From contig CANNEA010000001.1 of NCBI GenBank assembly GCA_947503525.1, positions 1,321,062-1,385,061 on the forward strand: a stretch of DNA of 64,000 bases, given 5' to 3'. The DNA comes from an uncultured Carboxylicivirga sp. Its GTDB lineage: Bacteria; Bacteroidota; Bacteroidia; Bacteroidales; Marinilabiliaceae. The translations under genes and the position numbers were made by a program. The notes under the pieces are model-generated. The model saw nothing but the letters and a program-made list of their open reading frames with translations, searched no databases and was not told the origin of the DNA. Positions 44,950 through 53,693 of the stretch are shown piece after piece (the stretch's first letter is position 1; each line of letters opens with the position of its first letter).

Positions 44950-46791
44950 ATGGATAAGAATTCGATAACCGGAATTATACTCATCACAGCCATTTTAGGT
45001 TTCTTTTGGTGGTATAACAAACCCACTGAAAAACAATTAGCTGAACAACAACATCGTCGTGATTCGATTGCTATGGTTGAGAATCAGCGAAAAGCTGATG
45101 AACTTCAGAAAAAAGCAAATGAGCTTGAAAAACAAGCAGTAGAAGTTGTAGAGAAAGATTCAACTCAAATAGCACAGGAGCTTGATAACAAATATGGTTT
45201 ATTTGCTAAGGCAGCAACAGGTGAGCAGGAATTTATTACACTTGAGAATGATGATGTTAAGATTACACTTTCATCTTTAGGTGCGCGTATCTATTCTGTG
45301 GAGCTGAAAGAATATACAACGCATGATGGACGTCCTGTTATGTTGATGGATGGAGATCAAAATAAATTTGGTTTTCACTTCAATCACAATAGCCGTACTT
45401 TTTTCACAAATGATCTTTATTTTAAGGCCTTACCACAAACTTCATCTAACGCAATTGATTTTGTAGTTAATGCAGATGAAGGAGAGCTTATTTTTAGCTA
45501 TAGCTTGCCTGAGAATGGGTATATGGCTGATTTTAACATCCAAACGAAAGAGTTGGGTAGCATTATCTCAACCAACAGTGGTGCTTTGGAGATGAACTGG
45601 GAGATGGATGTAATGGCTCAGGAAAAAGGCATTAGTTTCGAGCGTCGTTACTCCGGAATCTATTATCGTTTTGCTGAAGATGATGTAGATAACATTGATG
45701 CCAATAAATCAGATAGTGAAGAAATAAGAACAAAATTGAAATGGGTTGCCTTTAAGGATCAGTTCTTTTCATCGGTTTTTATTGCTAAGGATTTGTTTTT
45801 AAGTGCCCGTGTTAGTACAAATGTGCCTGAAGATGATAAGAATCCATTAATAATGGGGGCATCCAGTAAAGTTGATATTCCATTTACCGGAGATGATCAG
45901 TTAGGTTTTAACTTTTATTTTGGGCCAAATGACTTTAAAAAGCTTAAAGATTACGAAGATATCAATTTGAGAAAATTGGTTTATCTGGGCTGGGGCTTTT
46001 TGAGATACATCAATTTAGGGGTTATAGAAGTATTCCATTTCTTCGAAAAATTTACCGGAAATTATGGTTTAATTATCCTATTGCTTACCATTCTTATTAA
46101 ACTGATTTTATTCCCGCTGACATATAAGTCGTATATATCAACGGCTAAAATGAAAGTGTTAAAACCTCAGATAGAAGAAATTAATAATAAGATACCGAAG
46201 GAAAAGGCAATGGAGCGCCAGCAGGCTACCATGGCTTTATATCGAAAGGCTGGAGTGAATCCTATGGGAGGGTGTTTACCAATGGTATTGCAAATGCCTA
46301 TTTTGTTTGCCATGTTCCAGTTTTTCCCAACAGCGATTGACTTAAGAGGTGAAGCATTCCTTTGGGCCGATGACTTGTCTTCATATGATTCAATTCTACA
46401 ATTACCTTGGGATATACCAATGTATGGTGATCATGTGAGCTTATTCTGTTTGTTAATGGCAATTACAAATATTGTTTACACGCGTATTAATCAGGAAATG
46501 ACTCAAAGCACGCAGCAAATGCCTGGAATGAAAGGTATGATGTACATGATGCCTGTAATGTTCCTTGTAATGTTTAATAACTATGCATCTGGTTTGAGTT
46601 ATTACTATTTCGTTTCAACTTTAATCACAATTGGACAAACATTATTGATTCGTCGTTTTGTTAACGAAGAAGCCTTGTTATCTAAATTACAAGCGAATCA
46701 GAAGAAGCCTGCTAAAAAATCAAAGTTTCAGCAGCGTTTGGAAGATATGCAGAAACAACAAAATCAAGCAGGTAAGAAAAAGAAGCGATAA
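44950..46791 (+). CDS. yidC: Membrane protein insertase YidC
   Basis: 613 residues. It inserts and folds inner-membrane proteins, alone or with Sec. Layout: N-terminal signal anchor 6-22 (ITGIILITAILGFFWWYNKP); a coiled segment; the periplasmic beta-sandwich about 80-350 typical of Gram-negative YidC; and the conserved 60-kDa insertase domain about 375-580 with hydrophobic segments such as NYGLIILLLTILIKLILFPL, GCLPMVLQMPILFAMFQFFP and LVMFNNYASGLSYYYFVSTL. It ends in a basic tail (KQQNQAGKKKKR) suited to ribosome contact. It is followed by a terminator. Confidence 0.96.
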   Translation: MDKNSITGIILITAILGFFWWYNKPTEKQLAEQQHRRDSIAMVENQRKADELQKKANELEKQAVEVVEKDSTQIAQELDNKYGLFAKAATGEQEFITLENDDVKITLSSLGARIYSVELKEYTTHDGRPVMLMDGDQNKFGFHFNHNSRTFFTNDLYFKALPQTSSNAIDFVVNADEGELIFSYSLPENGYMADFNIQTKELGSIISTNSGALEMNWEMDVMAQEKGISFERRYSGIYYRFAEDDVDNIDANKSDSEEIRTKLKWVAFKDQFFSSVFIAKDLFLSARVSTNVPEDDKNPLIMGASSKVDIPFTGDDQLGFNFYFGPNDFKKLKDYEDINLRKLVYLGWGFLRYINLGVIEVFHFFEKFTGNYGLIILLLTILIKLILFPLTYKSYISTAKMKVLKPQIEEINNKIPKEKAMERQQATMALYRKAGVNPMGGCLPMVLQMPILFAMFQFFPTAIDLRGEAFLWADDLSSYDSILQLPWDIPMYGDHVSLFCLLMAITNIVYTRINQEMTQSTQQMPGMKGMMYMMPVMFLVMFNNYASGLSYYYFVSTLITIGQTLLIRRFVNEEALLSKLQANQKKPAKKSKFQQRLEDMQKQQNQAGKKKKR

Positions 46792-46814
46792 GCCTATTTT
46801 ATTATAAAGAGATC

Positions 46815-46851
46815 AGAGCCATTGGAGTTAAATTCAATGGCTCTTTTTTTT
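46815..46851 (+). terminator. Rho-independent terminator after yidC
   Basis: AGAGCCATTG (46815-46824) pairs exactly with CAATGGCTCT (46835-46844), followed by T8. Confidence 0.9.
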
Positions 46852-46926
46852 GAACTGTTCATTTCAAAGACATGACCTTGCCAATTATTAATTATATTTA
46901 TGCTTACTAAACTTTAATTTAAAACT

Positions 46927-47587
46927 ATGGGATTTGGATTTGGGCCAGGAGCTGATATGATGAAAGCCTATAAGGAAAACAGGCAATTATTATCACAGAA
47001 GGGTCGTTTTAAAGCAAAGGCAGCTCGATGATATAAAGTCGGTTTCAAGGCATAGTAAGGCAAGCGAAATTGAGGTAACTGAAGATAGTTCTTGTTGTCC
47101 TTCTTGTAAGCATGTGTATGAAAACAGACCATTGTATTGCGAAAAATGCAGTTATCCATTTGAAGCAACCAGTCAAGAACAATCTAAGTTTATTGCGAAA
47201 CAAATTCTTAAGAAATCTCAGATTAGTAGTGCTAAAGATGGATTAATAGGCACTAGAGTTATTTTGTGGTTAATTGGTGCTTTCCACCTTTTTGTGTATG
47301 TACTGGCCTATAATTCCTCAGCATCACTTTTTTTGGATTTGTTTTATTTAGTGTGGGGAATTGTATTTATTGCCTGCGGTTTTTTAGTTTATAAAAAGCC
47401 CTTGATTGCAATTGCCATTCCATGTTCTCTGATGTTTGCCTATTATTTGTTCTTAGCCATATTTGACCCTGAATATTTATGGAATGGCATTACATGGAAA
47501 GCGGCTTTGCTTGGAGCCTTAACCTATAGTTTAATTAATGTTGTAATAGCACGTCGTAATCAAAAGGAATTTTCTTTAAATTCCTGA
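46927..47587 (+). pseudogene. Zinc-ribbon membrane protein gene interrupted by a frameshift
   Basis: A first frame starts at 46927 (MGFGFGPGADMMKAYKENRQ) and stops at 47029. The next frame continues without a start codon of its own: QLDDIKSVSRHSKASEIEVT, then a zinc ribbon of CPSC and CEKC, then about four hydrophobic segments (LIGTRVILWLIGAFHLFVYV onward) to the stop at 47587. Removing one G at 47019-47020 joins them as RFKAKQLDDIK. The GTG at 47114 is a poor start because it would cut off half of the zinc ribbon. So either the gene carries a one-base insertion or the sequence has an error. Restored length is about 219 residues; function unknown. Confidence 0.75.
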
Positions 47588-47604
47588 GTATTTGTACTAT
47601 TTAC

Positions 47605-48606
47605 CTATTTGTCCTTATTATTCCCAAGGAAGCCTTTAGGCATTTGTGGAAGGTTTGGTAATGGAGGAAGTGGAGGTAGTAAATCTTTTAAGGGTTTAAG
47701 TGGTTCTAACAAGGCGTTACGTCTGAAATTATCAGGTGGAGTAATAACTTTCAACGAAAGAGGTTTAATCTTAATTTCAGCTTTATTACCTAAGTTAATT
47801 GGTTCACCGTCTAAATGCCCCAGCATTTCTTCTTTACTTTCTATAATAATGTGCTTAGCCCTTGTTACTACATCATAAGGTCGTTGGTCAATACTTTGAT
47901 CTAAAAGACTAATGAGAAGGGCAGGAGCAGTGTATTTAGGAAATTCTTTAATGATACAAACGTCAATGAGGCCATCATCAATTTTAGCTTGTGGCGCTAT
48001 ATGAACATCATTTCCCCATTGCGATGAATTGGCAAAGCTAATCAGGAAGGCGGGTAATTTATACCTCTCTCCATCAATATTGATGGTATAGGTCATTGAT
48101 TCGTAGTTCGCAAATTCCTTAGGTATCATCTTCATATATGCCAAAGGTCCGCGCTCTGTTATTTCGGCAAATCGATGACTAATAAAAGCATCAAAGCCTA
48201 TGCCCGCCACATTAAGTGATACCTGTCCGTTTACATTTAAGGTGTCAATTTTTTTTAAATGCATTAAGTTGATAACCTGAATTGCACGATTTATTCGCAG
48301 CGGTATATCCAGATATCTGGCCAGACCATTTCCTGAACCAGTTGGAATAATGGCTAAAGCGGTTGATGAATTGATTAAGGCTGATCCAACTTCGTTGACC
48401 GTGCCATCGCCACCAACGGCGACCACCACATTGAATTTTCCAATTGCTTCTTTCGCCAATTCATGAGCGTGGCCTTTGTATTCGGTATATTTTATTTCAT
48501 AATCCAGATTGTCATGATCGAATTCTTTTTCTACTATCAGTTCAACTGTTTTCTGTTTACCAATACCAGAAATTGGGTTGATCAGAAATAAAACATTTTT
48601 CATCAT
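47605..48606 (-). CDS. Diacylglycerol kinase-family lipid kinase
   Basis: 333 residues (or 332 from the second Met). It belongs to the DAGK/YegS/sphingosine-kinase family, which phosphorylates lipid alcohols with ATP at the membrane. Motifs: FLINPISGIGK at the N-terminus, VVAVGGDGTVNEVGSALINS near 62-80 (nucleotide binding), IIPTGSGNGLARYLDIPLRI near 91-110, and DDGLIDVCII near 215. The C-terminus is Pro/Leu-rich (LKDLLPPLPPLPNLPQMPKG), a low-complexity tail not part of the catalytic fold. Exact lipid substrate unknown. Confidence 0.92.
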   Translation of the reverse strand: MMKNVLFLINPISGIGKQKTVELIVEKEFDHDNLDYEIKYTEYKGHAHELAKEAIGKFNVVVAVGGDGTVNEVGSALINSSTALAIIPTGSGNGLARYLDIPLRINRAIQVINLMHLKKIDTLNVNGQVSLNVAGIGFDAFISHRFAEITERGPLAYMKMIPKEFANYESMTYTINIDGERYKLPAFLISFANSSQWGNDVHIAPQAKIDDGLIDVCIIKEFPKYTAPALLISLLDQSIDQRPYDVVTRAKHIIIESKEEMLGHLDGEPINLGNKAEIKIKPLSLKVITPPDNFRRNALLEPLKPLKDLLPPLPPLPNLPQMPKGFLGNNKDK

Positions 48607-48645
48607 ATAATTTCTTGAATCGCTTTTTTACTCGTTATAATGGAT

Positions 48646-49977
48646 TTATTTTCTTTTTTGACCTCTGGTTTTAGGTTTTTTATATTTGGCAGCTAGTTTA
48701 CGGCGATACGAGCCACCTTGATTTGCTTTTTTGTTTTTATCTTTTTTCTCATGATAAGCTTCCCCTTTTTTTGTTATTGGAGCAGGTGCCTTGTTAATCT
48801 TTAAGCCCGGCAATACTTCTTCTTCTGAAGGTAATAACATTTCCGATTCTTTAACACCCGATGGCAATGCCTCCAGTGTAATCGTTTTTTTCATCAGTTT
48901 TTGAATGGCTGACCATGAATGTTCATCGTTTTCAGAGACAAATGCCAAAGCAAGACCATTTGCATCAGCCCTACCAGTACGCCCAATTCTGTGAATATAA
49001 GCTTCAGGTTCATCCGGCATATCGTAATTGATGACATGGCTAACATTACTAATATCCATTCCACGGGCTATCACATCGGTTGCAATGAGCACCCTTCGCG
49101 TACCATCCAGAAACTCCTCTACCGTTCTGAATCGATTATTCTGTGATTTATTTGAATGGATAACTCCAATTAACTCGGGATAAAGGGTGTTTAATTCATC
49201 AAAAAGCAAATCAGCAATTTGTTTGTTTTTTATAAACACCAATACCTTATTCATGGATTCATCAGTATCAAGGAGATGCTTAAGTAAATTAAGCTTAGTG
49301 TAAAAGTTAGGTACCAGGTAACCACTCTGAAAAATATTTTCCAATGGTGTTCCGGTTGGTGCTACTTCAACTTTAACAGGGTTATAGAAATTTAAATCAA
49401 TTAACTTCTCAACATCCGAAGTTAAGGTGGCAGAGAACATTAGGTTTTGACGACGTTCAGGAAGTAAATCTAATATTTGTTGGAGTTGCGATCTAAAACC
49501 TAAGTTAAGCATTTCGTCTACTTCATCAATGACTAATTTCTGAATGGATTTTAGACGAAGCACACCGGTTAAGCTTAAATCAATTAATCGCCCGGGGGTA
49601 GCAACTAATACATCCAGGCCATCATAAATTATAGCTTTTTGCGTGTTAATATTGGTACCGCCATAAACTCCCCCAATTCTAACGCTCATATATTCAGTCA
49701 ACTTTCTGAATTCGTTCGCAACCTGTTCAACCAACTCTCGAGTAGGTACAAGTACCAATATTCGAGGATGCTTTTGCGCTGAAAACTTTAGCTGCCGAAG
49801 CAAAGGAAGAATGTAAGCAAAAGTTTTACCTGTACCTGTTTGAGCAATGCCAACCATGTCTTTTCCCGACATGACAACAGGGAAAGCCTTTTCTTGTATC
49901 GGAGTAGCCTCTTCAAAACCTATATCATCTAAGGCATTTAGAAGAACCGTATTAAGATTTAATTCAGAAAAATTCAC
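48646..49977 (-). CDS. DEAD-box-family RNA helicase with a DEVD motif II
   Basis: 443 residues from GTG at 49977 (MNFSELNLNTVLLNALDDIG). The frame can be opened to a TTG at 50001, but that overlaps a promoter -7 box. Motifs: Q motif FEEATPIQEKA, motif I AQTGTGKT, Ia PTREL, Ib TPGR, motif II DEVD in place of DEAD, motif III SAT, motif V ATDVIARGMDI and motif VI HRIGRTGR. The C-terminal tail is basic (GGSYRRKLAAKYKKPKTRGQ), as in helicases acting on rRNA or cold-stressed mRNA. The substrate is unknown. The Ala-to-Val change in motif II is unusual for the family but keeps both acidic residues. Confidence 0.93.
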   Translation of the reverse strand: MNFSELNLNTVLLNALDDIGFEEATPIQEKAFPVVMSGKDMVGIAQTGTGKTFAYILPLLRQLKFSAQKHPRILVLVPTRELVEQVANEFRKLTEYMSVRIGGVYGGTNINTQKAIIYDGLDVLVATPGRLIDLSLTGVLRLKSIQKLVIDEVDEMLNLGFRSQLQQILDLLPERRQNLMFSATLTSDVEKLIDLNFYNPVKVEVAPTGTPLENIFQSGYLVPNFYTKLNLLKHLLDTDESMNKVLVFIKNKQIADLLFDELNTLYPELIGVIHSNKSQNNRFRTVEEFLDGTRRVLIATDVIARGMDISNVSHVINYDMPDEPEAYIHRIGRTGRADANGLALAFVSENDEHSWSAIQKLMKKTITLEALPSGVKESEMLLPSEEEVLPGLKINKAPAPITKKGEAYHEKKDKNKKANQGGSYRRKLAAKYKKPKTRGQKRK

Positions 49978-49998
49978 GTGCGATATATTTTTAAAATG

Positions 49999-50006
49999 CA
50001 AAAGTA
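49999..50006 (-). promoter_or_regulatory. -7 box (TACTTTTG) of the helicase gene
   Basis: Minus-strand TACTTTTG matches TAnnTTTG, 21 bp before the GTG at 49977. It overlaps an in-frame TTG at 50001, arguing that the GTG is the true start. No -33 TTG at standard distance. Confidence 0.45.
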
Positions 50007-50160
50007 CATTGTTTCGAATGAATCTTCTAATTATTCAATGAAAATAGCTTGATATCTTATGATATAGCCAAATGATATAGCTGCGCTCACGAATTCTTCA
50101 GCCTTAGTCTAGCAGTTTTATCAAAAAAAAATCATTAATTTGAAGTAAAATTAATCACAC

Positions 50161-51036
50161 ATGAGAAAAATAGAAGCCTCAGAATTAATTATTAATCCGG
50201 ATGGTTCTGTGTTTCATTTACACCTTAAGCCAGAAGAAATAGCCAATAATATTATTCTTGTCGGAGATCCGGGAAGGGTTGATGTTGTGTCGTCTTATTT
50301 CGATAGTATTGAATTAAAGCGATCAAACCGTGAGTTTGTTTCATGCACCGGAACTTTCAATGGTAAACGTATTACTGTGGTTGCTACGGGTATTGGGACC
50401 GATAATATTGACATTGTAGTTAACGAATTAGATGCCTTAGTCAATATAGATTTTGATACACGTACAGTTAAAGAAGAGCTAACAAGTTTAAACTTTGTTA
50501 GAATAGGTACATCTGGTTCATTGCAAAAGGATCTGCCGGTTGATACCTGGTTATTAAGTGAAAAGGCAATTGGTTTTGACGGATTACTTAATTTTTATGC
50601 CAATCGTGATAAGGTCTGCGATTTGAATTTTGAATCTGACTTTAAAGAAAGCCTGGAATGGAATCCTCAGCTGACTGCGCCATATGTAGTAAATGCTTCT
50701 TCAACTTTATTGAAAAAGCTGGAAGGTGATAAAGTTGTAAATGGAGTTACTATTTCAGCCCCCGGGTTTTATGGACCACAAGGCAGGGTTTTACGACTAG
50801 ATCTGGCTGATGCCGAAATCAATGATAAAATAAATGCCTTTAGGCATAAGGATTACAGAGTAACTAATTATGAAATGGAATGCTCTGCTATTTACGGTCT
50901 TAGTGCTTTGCTTGGTCACAATTGTGCCACTGTCTGTGCAATTATAGCGAATCGCTTAGCCGGTACGGCCAGCAAGGACTATAAGCCTGTAATTAAAGAT
51001 CTGATTGTTTACGTTCTAACTAATTTGACTAAATAA
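50161..51036 (+). CDS. Nucleoside phosphorylase
   Basis: 291 residues, PNP_UDP_1 fold. It cleaves a nucleoside with phosphate to free base and ribose 1-phosphate in salvage. Phosphate-binding VGDPGRVD at 34-41, TGIGTDNIDIVVNELDAL, IGTSGSLQKDLPVDTW, and the substrate-binding MECSAIYGLSALLG near 240 are visible; the last resembles uridine phosphorylase more than purine phosphorylase. The exact nucleoside is uncertain. It is followed after 2 bp by the transglutaminase-like gene. Confidence 0.9.
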   Translation: MRKIEASELIINPDGSVFHLHLKPEEIANNIILVGDPGRVDVVSSYFDSIELKRSNREFVSCTGTFNGKRITVVATGIGTDNIDIVVNELDALVNIDFDTRTVKEELTSLNFVRIGTSGSLQKDLPVDTWLLSEKAIGFDGLLNFYANRDKVCDLNFESDFKESLEWNPQLTAPYVVNASSTLLKKLEGDKVVNGVTISAPGFYGPQGRVLRLDLADAEINDKINAFRHKDYRVTNYEMECSAIYGLSALLGHNCATVCAIIANRLAGTASKDYKPVIKDLIVYVLTNLTK

Positions 51037-51038
51037 GT

Positions 51039-51917
51039 ATGGACAAGGAAAAGATAAAAGCCTTAATCACTTTACTTGATGATCCGAATGAGGAAATATA
51101 TTCTTCGGTAGAAAGTGAGTTATTGAAAGAGCGGGCGGATATCGTTCCAGAACTGGAAGAGGCGTGGGAAAGTTCACTTGATGGTTTATTTCAAGGACGA
51201 GTTGAAAGCATTATTCATACCATTCAATTAAAAGATATTCATCGTGAACTAAAAAAATGGTTGCTTTCAGAATCTCGTGATTTGTTACAAGGTGCATATC
51301 TGGTATGCAGGTATCAGTATCCTGAAATTGACATGGTTTCTATAAAAGAGAAACTTTCAGAATTACGGAAAGACATATGGTTGGAGCTAAATGAACATCT
51401 GACTTCATTGGAAAAGGTTAGAATTGTTAATCATGTTTTGTTTGATGTTCATAAATATTCGAGAAATACAAATCGTTTTCTGGCTCCTGAAAATAATTTT
51501 ATTAGTGAAGTACTGACTACGAAGAAAGGGAATCCAATTTCTTTATCTATTATTTATTCAATATTATGCAAGGAACTTGGCTTGCCGGTTTTTGGTGTAA
51601 ATTTACCTAAGAATTTTATTCTTGCATTTATGGATAATACTGCGGTTGTTGGAGAAGGATCAATCAAGGATACAACTTCTGTTTTATTCTATATTAATCC
51701 AATTAATAAAGGTGCTGTTCTGGGCCGTAAAGAGATTGAATACTTTGTAAAACAACAAAAAATGGAGCTGCGTGAAGATTACTTTCTACCTTGCGATAAC
51801 GCAGTAATCATACGTAGATTATTTAATAATTTAAGTTACGCCTACGATAATAAGGGTGAAGAAGACAAGAAGGCTGAAGTAAAGAATTTCCTTGCGCTCT
51901 TTGATGAATATCAGTAG
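51039..51917 (+). CDS. Transglutaminase-like (SirB1-type) protein
   Basis: 292 residues. The N-terminal half is helical and HEAT-like (ITLLDDPNEEIYSSVESELL). The second half has the Transglut_core2 signature: NRFLAPENNFISEVLTTKKG, NPISLSIIYSILCKELGLPV and FGVNLPKNFILAF. In catalytically active relatives a Cys-His-Asp triad sits here; Cys in SILCKELG is present but the His usually found in NLPxHF is replaced (LPKNF), so enzymatic activity is doubtful. Function unknown. Tightly coupled to the phosphorylase gene upstream. Confidence 0.85.
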   Translation: MDKEKIKALITLLDDPNEEIYSSVESELLKERADIVPELEEAWESSLDGLFQGRVESIIHTIQLKDIHRELKKWLLSESRDLLQGAYLVCRYQYPEIDMVSIKEKLSELRKDIWLELNEHLTSLEKVRIVNHVLFDVHKYSRNTNRFLAPENNFISEVLTTKKGNPISLSIIYSILCKELGLPVFGVNLPKNFILAFMDNTAVVGEGSIKDTTSVLFYINPINKGAVLGRKEIEYFVKQQKMELREDYFLPCDNAVIIRRLFNNLSYAYDNKGEEDKKAEVKNFLALFDEYQ

Positions 51918-51965
51918 GCTTGATATATTATGACACCTAATTGATAAATATAATACTTGATAATA

Positions 51966-53417
51966 ATGAATAAATTATCACATCTAGAACCAAGTAGTGT
52001 TTGGACATATTTTGAGGATATTTGCCAGGTGCCGCGTCCTTCTAAAAAAGAAGAAAAAATCATTAAGTTTCTAATGGATTTTGCTGAAAAGCATAATCTT
52101 GAAGCTAAGAAAGATCATATTGGAAATGTGCTCATCAAAAAGGGAGCTACAGAGGGAAAAGAACATGTTAAGGCGGTGGTTTTACAGTCGCATATTGACA
52201 TGGTTTGTGAAAAAAACAACGAAACAAAATTCGATTTTGATAATGATGCCATTAAACCATGGGTTGATGGTGAGTGGGTAAAAGCTGAAGGAACAACGCT
52301 TGGTTCTGATGATGGAATAGGAATGGCCGCACAAATGGCTTTACTTACCGCCACAGATATTGCGCATGGGCCAATTGAATGTTTATTCACTGTTGATGAA
52401 GAAACTGGCTTGACCGGTGCATTTGAGCTTAAAGAAGGCTTTTTTGAAGCACGTACTTTAATTAATCTGGATTCAGAAGATGAAGGCGAATTGTTTATTG
52501 GTTGCGCAGGAGGAATAGATACAATTGCTCAATTTCCCTTCACTTATGAGAGTACTCTTGAAAATGGTTTTGCTTTCAAGGTAAAGGTCACTGGCTTAAA
52601 AGGTGGACATTCGGGTGATGAGATTCACAAAGGTTTAGGAAATGCCAACAAGATCTTAAATCGTTATTTGTGGGAAATGACAAACCAGTATGAGATGAGG
52701 CTTTCAGAAATTGATGGCGGTAATCTTCGAAATGCCATTGCTCGTGAATCTTCAGCGATTTGTGTAGTTCCTCAGAAGTTCAAAGAGCAGTCGCGTATAG
52801 CGTTTAATGTGTTGTTTCATGATGTGCAAATGGAACTGAAGGCTACAGAACCCGGTTTAAGGATGAAGTTGGAATCTGTTGATTTACCTTCGAAAGTAAT
52901 TGATTTGGATACGCAAAAAAGATTGCTTAATGCTCTTTATGCTTGTCCTCACGGTGTAATTGAAATGAGTAGAGATATTGAAGGTTTAGTTGAAACTTCA
53001 ACTAATTTGGCTTCGATAAAAATGAAAGAGGACTTCATTTTGGTCACCACGAGTCAGCGTAGTTCGGTTGAAAGTGCCAAGGATGATATTGCGAATATGG
53101 TATTGTCTGTTTTTCAATTAGCAGGAGCTGATGTGAGACATAGTGATGGTTATCCTGGTTGGACGCCCAATACTGAATCGGAAGTTTTGAAAATTACAAA
53201 GGATTCCTATGTTAATCTCTTTGGTGAAGAGCCATTGGTTCGAGCTATTCATGCAGGACTTGAATGCGGATTGTTTCTGGAGAAGTATCCCGGAATGGAT
53301 ATGATTTCTTTTGGCCCTACCATTCGTGGTGCCCATTCGCCTGATGAAAGAATCAATATTGAAACTGTACAGAAGTTTTGGAAACATCTTATTGATGTTT
53401 TGGATAATATAGCCTAA
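51966..53417 (+). CDS. pepD: Aminoacyl-histidine dipeptidase (M20C family)
   Basis: 483 residues from ATG at 51966 (MNKLSHLEPSSVWTYFEDIC); an upstream TTG would add three residues. It is a cytosolic di-zinc dipeptidase that hydrolyses carnosine-like and other short peptides. Metal ligands and catalytic residues seen: His76 and Asp78 (LQSHIDMVCEK), Asp115/Asp116 (GSDDGIGMA), Glu145/Glu146 (VDEETGLTGAF) and a C-terminal His in GAHSPDERINI. Length matches PepD. It is followed by a bidirectional terminator facing the feo locus. Confidence 0.94.
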   Translation: MNKLSHLEPSSVWTYFEDICQVPRPSKKEEKIIKFLMDFAEKHNLEAKKDHIGNVLIKKGATEGKEHVKAVVLQSHIDMVCEKNNETKFDFDNDAIKPWVDGEWVKAEGTTLGSDDGIGMAAQMALLTATDIAHGPIECLFTVDEETGLTGAFELKEGFFEARTLINLDSEDEGELFIGCAGGIDTIAQFPFTYESTLENGFAFKVKVTGLKGGHSGDEIHKGLGNANKILNRYLWEMTNQYEMRLSEIDGGNLRNAIARESSAICVVPQKFKEQSRIAFNVLFHDVQMELKATEPGLRMKLESVDLPSKVIDLDTQKRLLNALYACPHGVIEMSRDIEGLVETSTNLASIKMKEDFILVTTSQRSSVESAKDDIANMVLSVFQLAGADVRHSDGYPGWTPNTESEVLKITKDSYVNLFGEEPLVRAIHAGLECGLFLEKYPGMDMISFGPTIRGAHSPDERINIETVQKFWKHLIDVLDNIA

Positions 53418-53433
53418 TGGAATATGTATAGCA

Positions 53434-53467
53434 AAAAAGAGCGTTGATACCAATCAACGCTCTTTTT
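53434..53467. terminator. Bidirectional terminator between pepD and the feo locus
   Basis: AAAAAGAGCGTTGAT (53434-53448) and ATCAACGCTCTTTTT (53453-53467) form a perfect 15-bp stem around ACCA, with A- and T-runs on both sides. Confidence 0.93.
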
Positions 53468-53482
53468 GTTTTCTTTTTATTG

Positions 53483-53689
53483 TTATGATTTAACTTTATC
53501 TTCCATTAGTTTTGGGTACTTGCCATGTTTAATCTGATCAAATAAATCAGTTTTGGCATCACATGATGCGCATCCGCCAGAACCACATCCGCTTGCGCCT
53601 TTTGCAGGTTTGATAATCCTCCAAAAGAATAAACCTAGCTGATAAAAAGCCCAGGCAACCACTAAATATGTAAGAATCTCCTGTACCAT
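53483..53689 (-). CDS. FeoB-associated Cys-rich membrane protein
   Basis: 68 residues from ATG at 53689 (MVQEILTYLVVAWAFYQLGL), 4 bp after the feoB stop. One membrane helix at about 6-28 is followed by CGSGGCASC, the cysteine cluster typical of small FeoB-associated proteins (pfam12669-like). It is proposed to assist or regulate ferrous iron uptake, possibly by binding iron or a cluster; this is family-based inference. Confidence 0.88.
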   Translation of the reverse strand: MVQEILTYLVVAWAFYQLGLFFWRIIKPAKGASGCGSGGCASCDAKTDLFDQIKHGKYPKLMEDKVKS

Positions 53690-53693
53690 AATT

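Noticed and set aside
47114..47587. A separate gene starting with GTG at 47114
   Set aside because: This would cut the zinc ribbon in half (CPSC lost, CEKC kept); a frameshifted longer gene explains the sequence better.
49978..50001. TTG start for the helicase at 50001
   Set aside because: It overlaps a -7 promoter box; the GTG at 49977 fits the family N-terminus.
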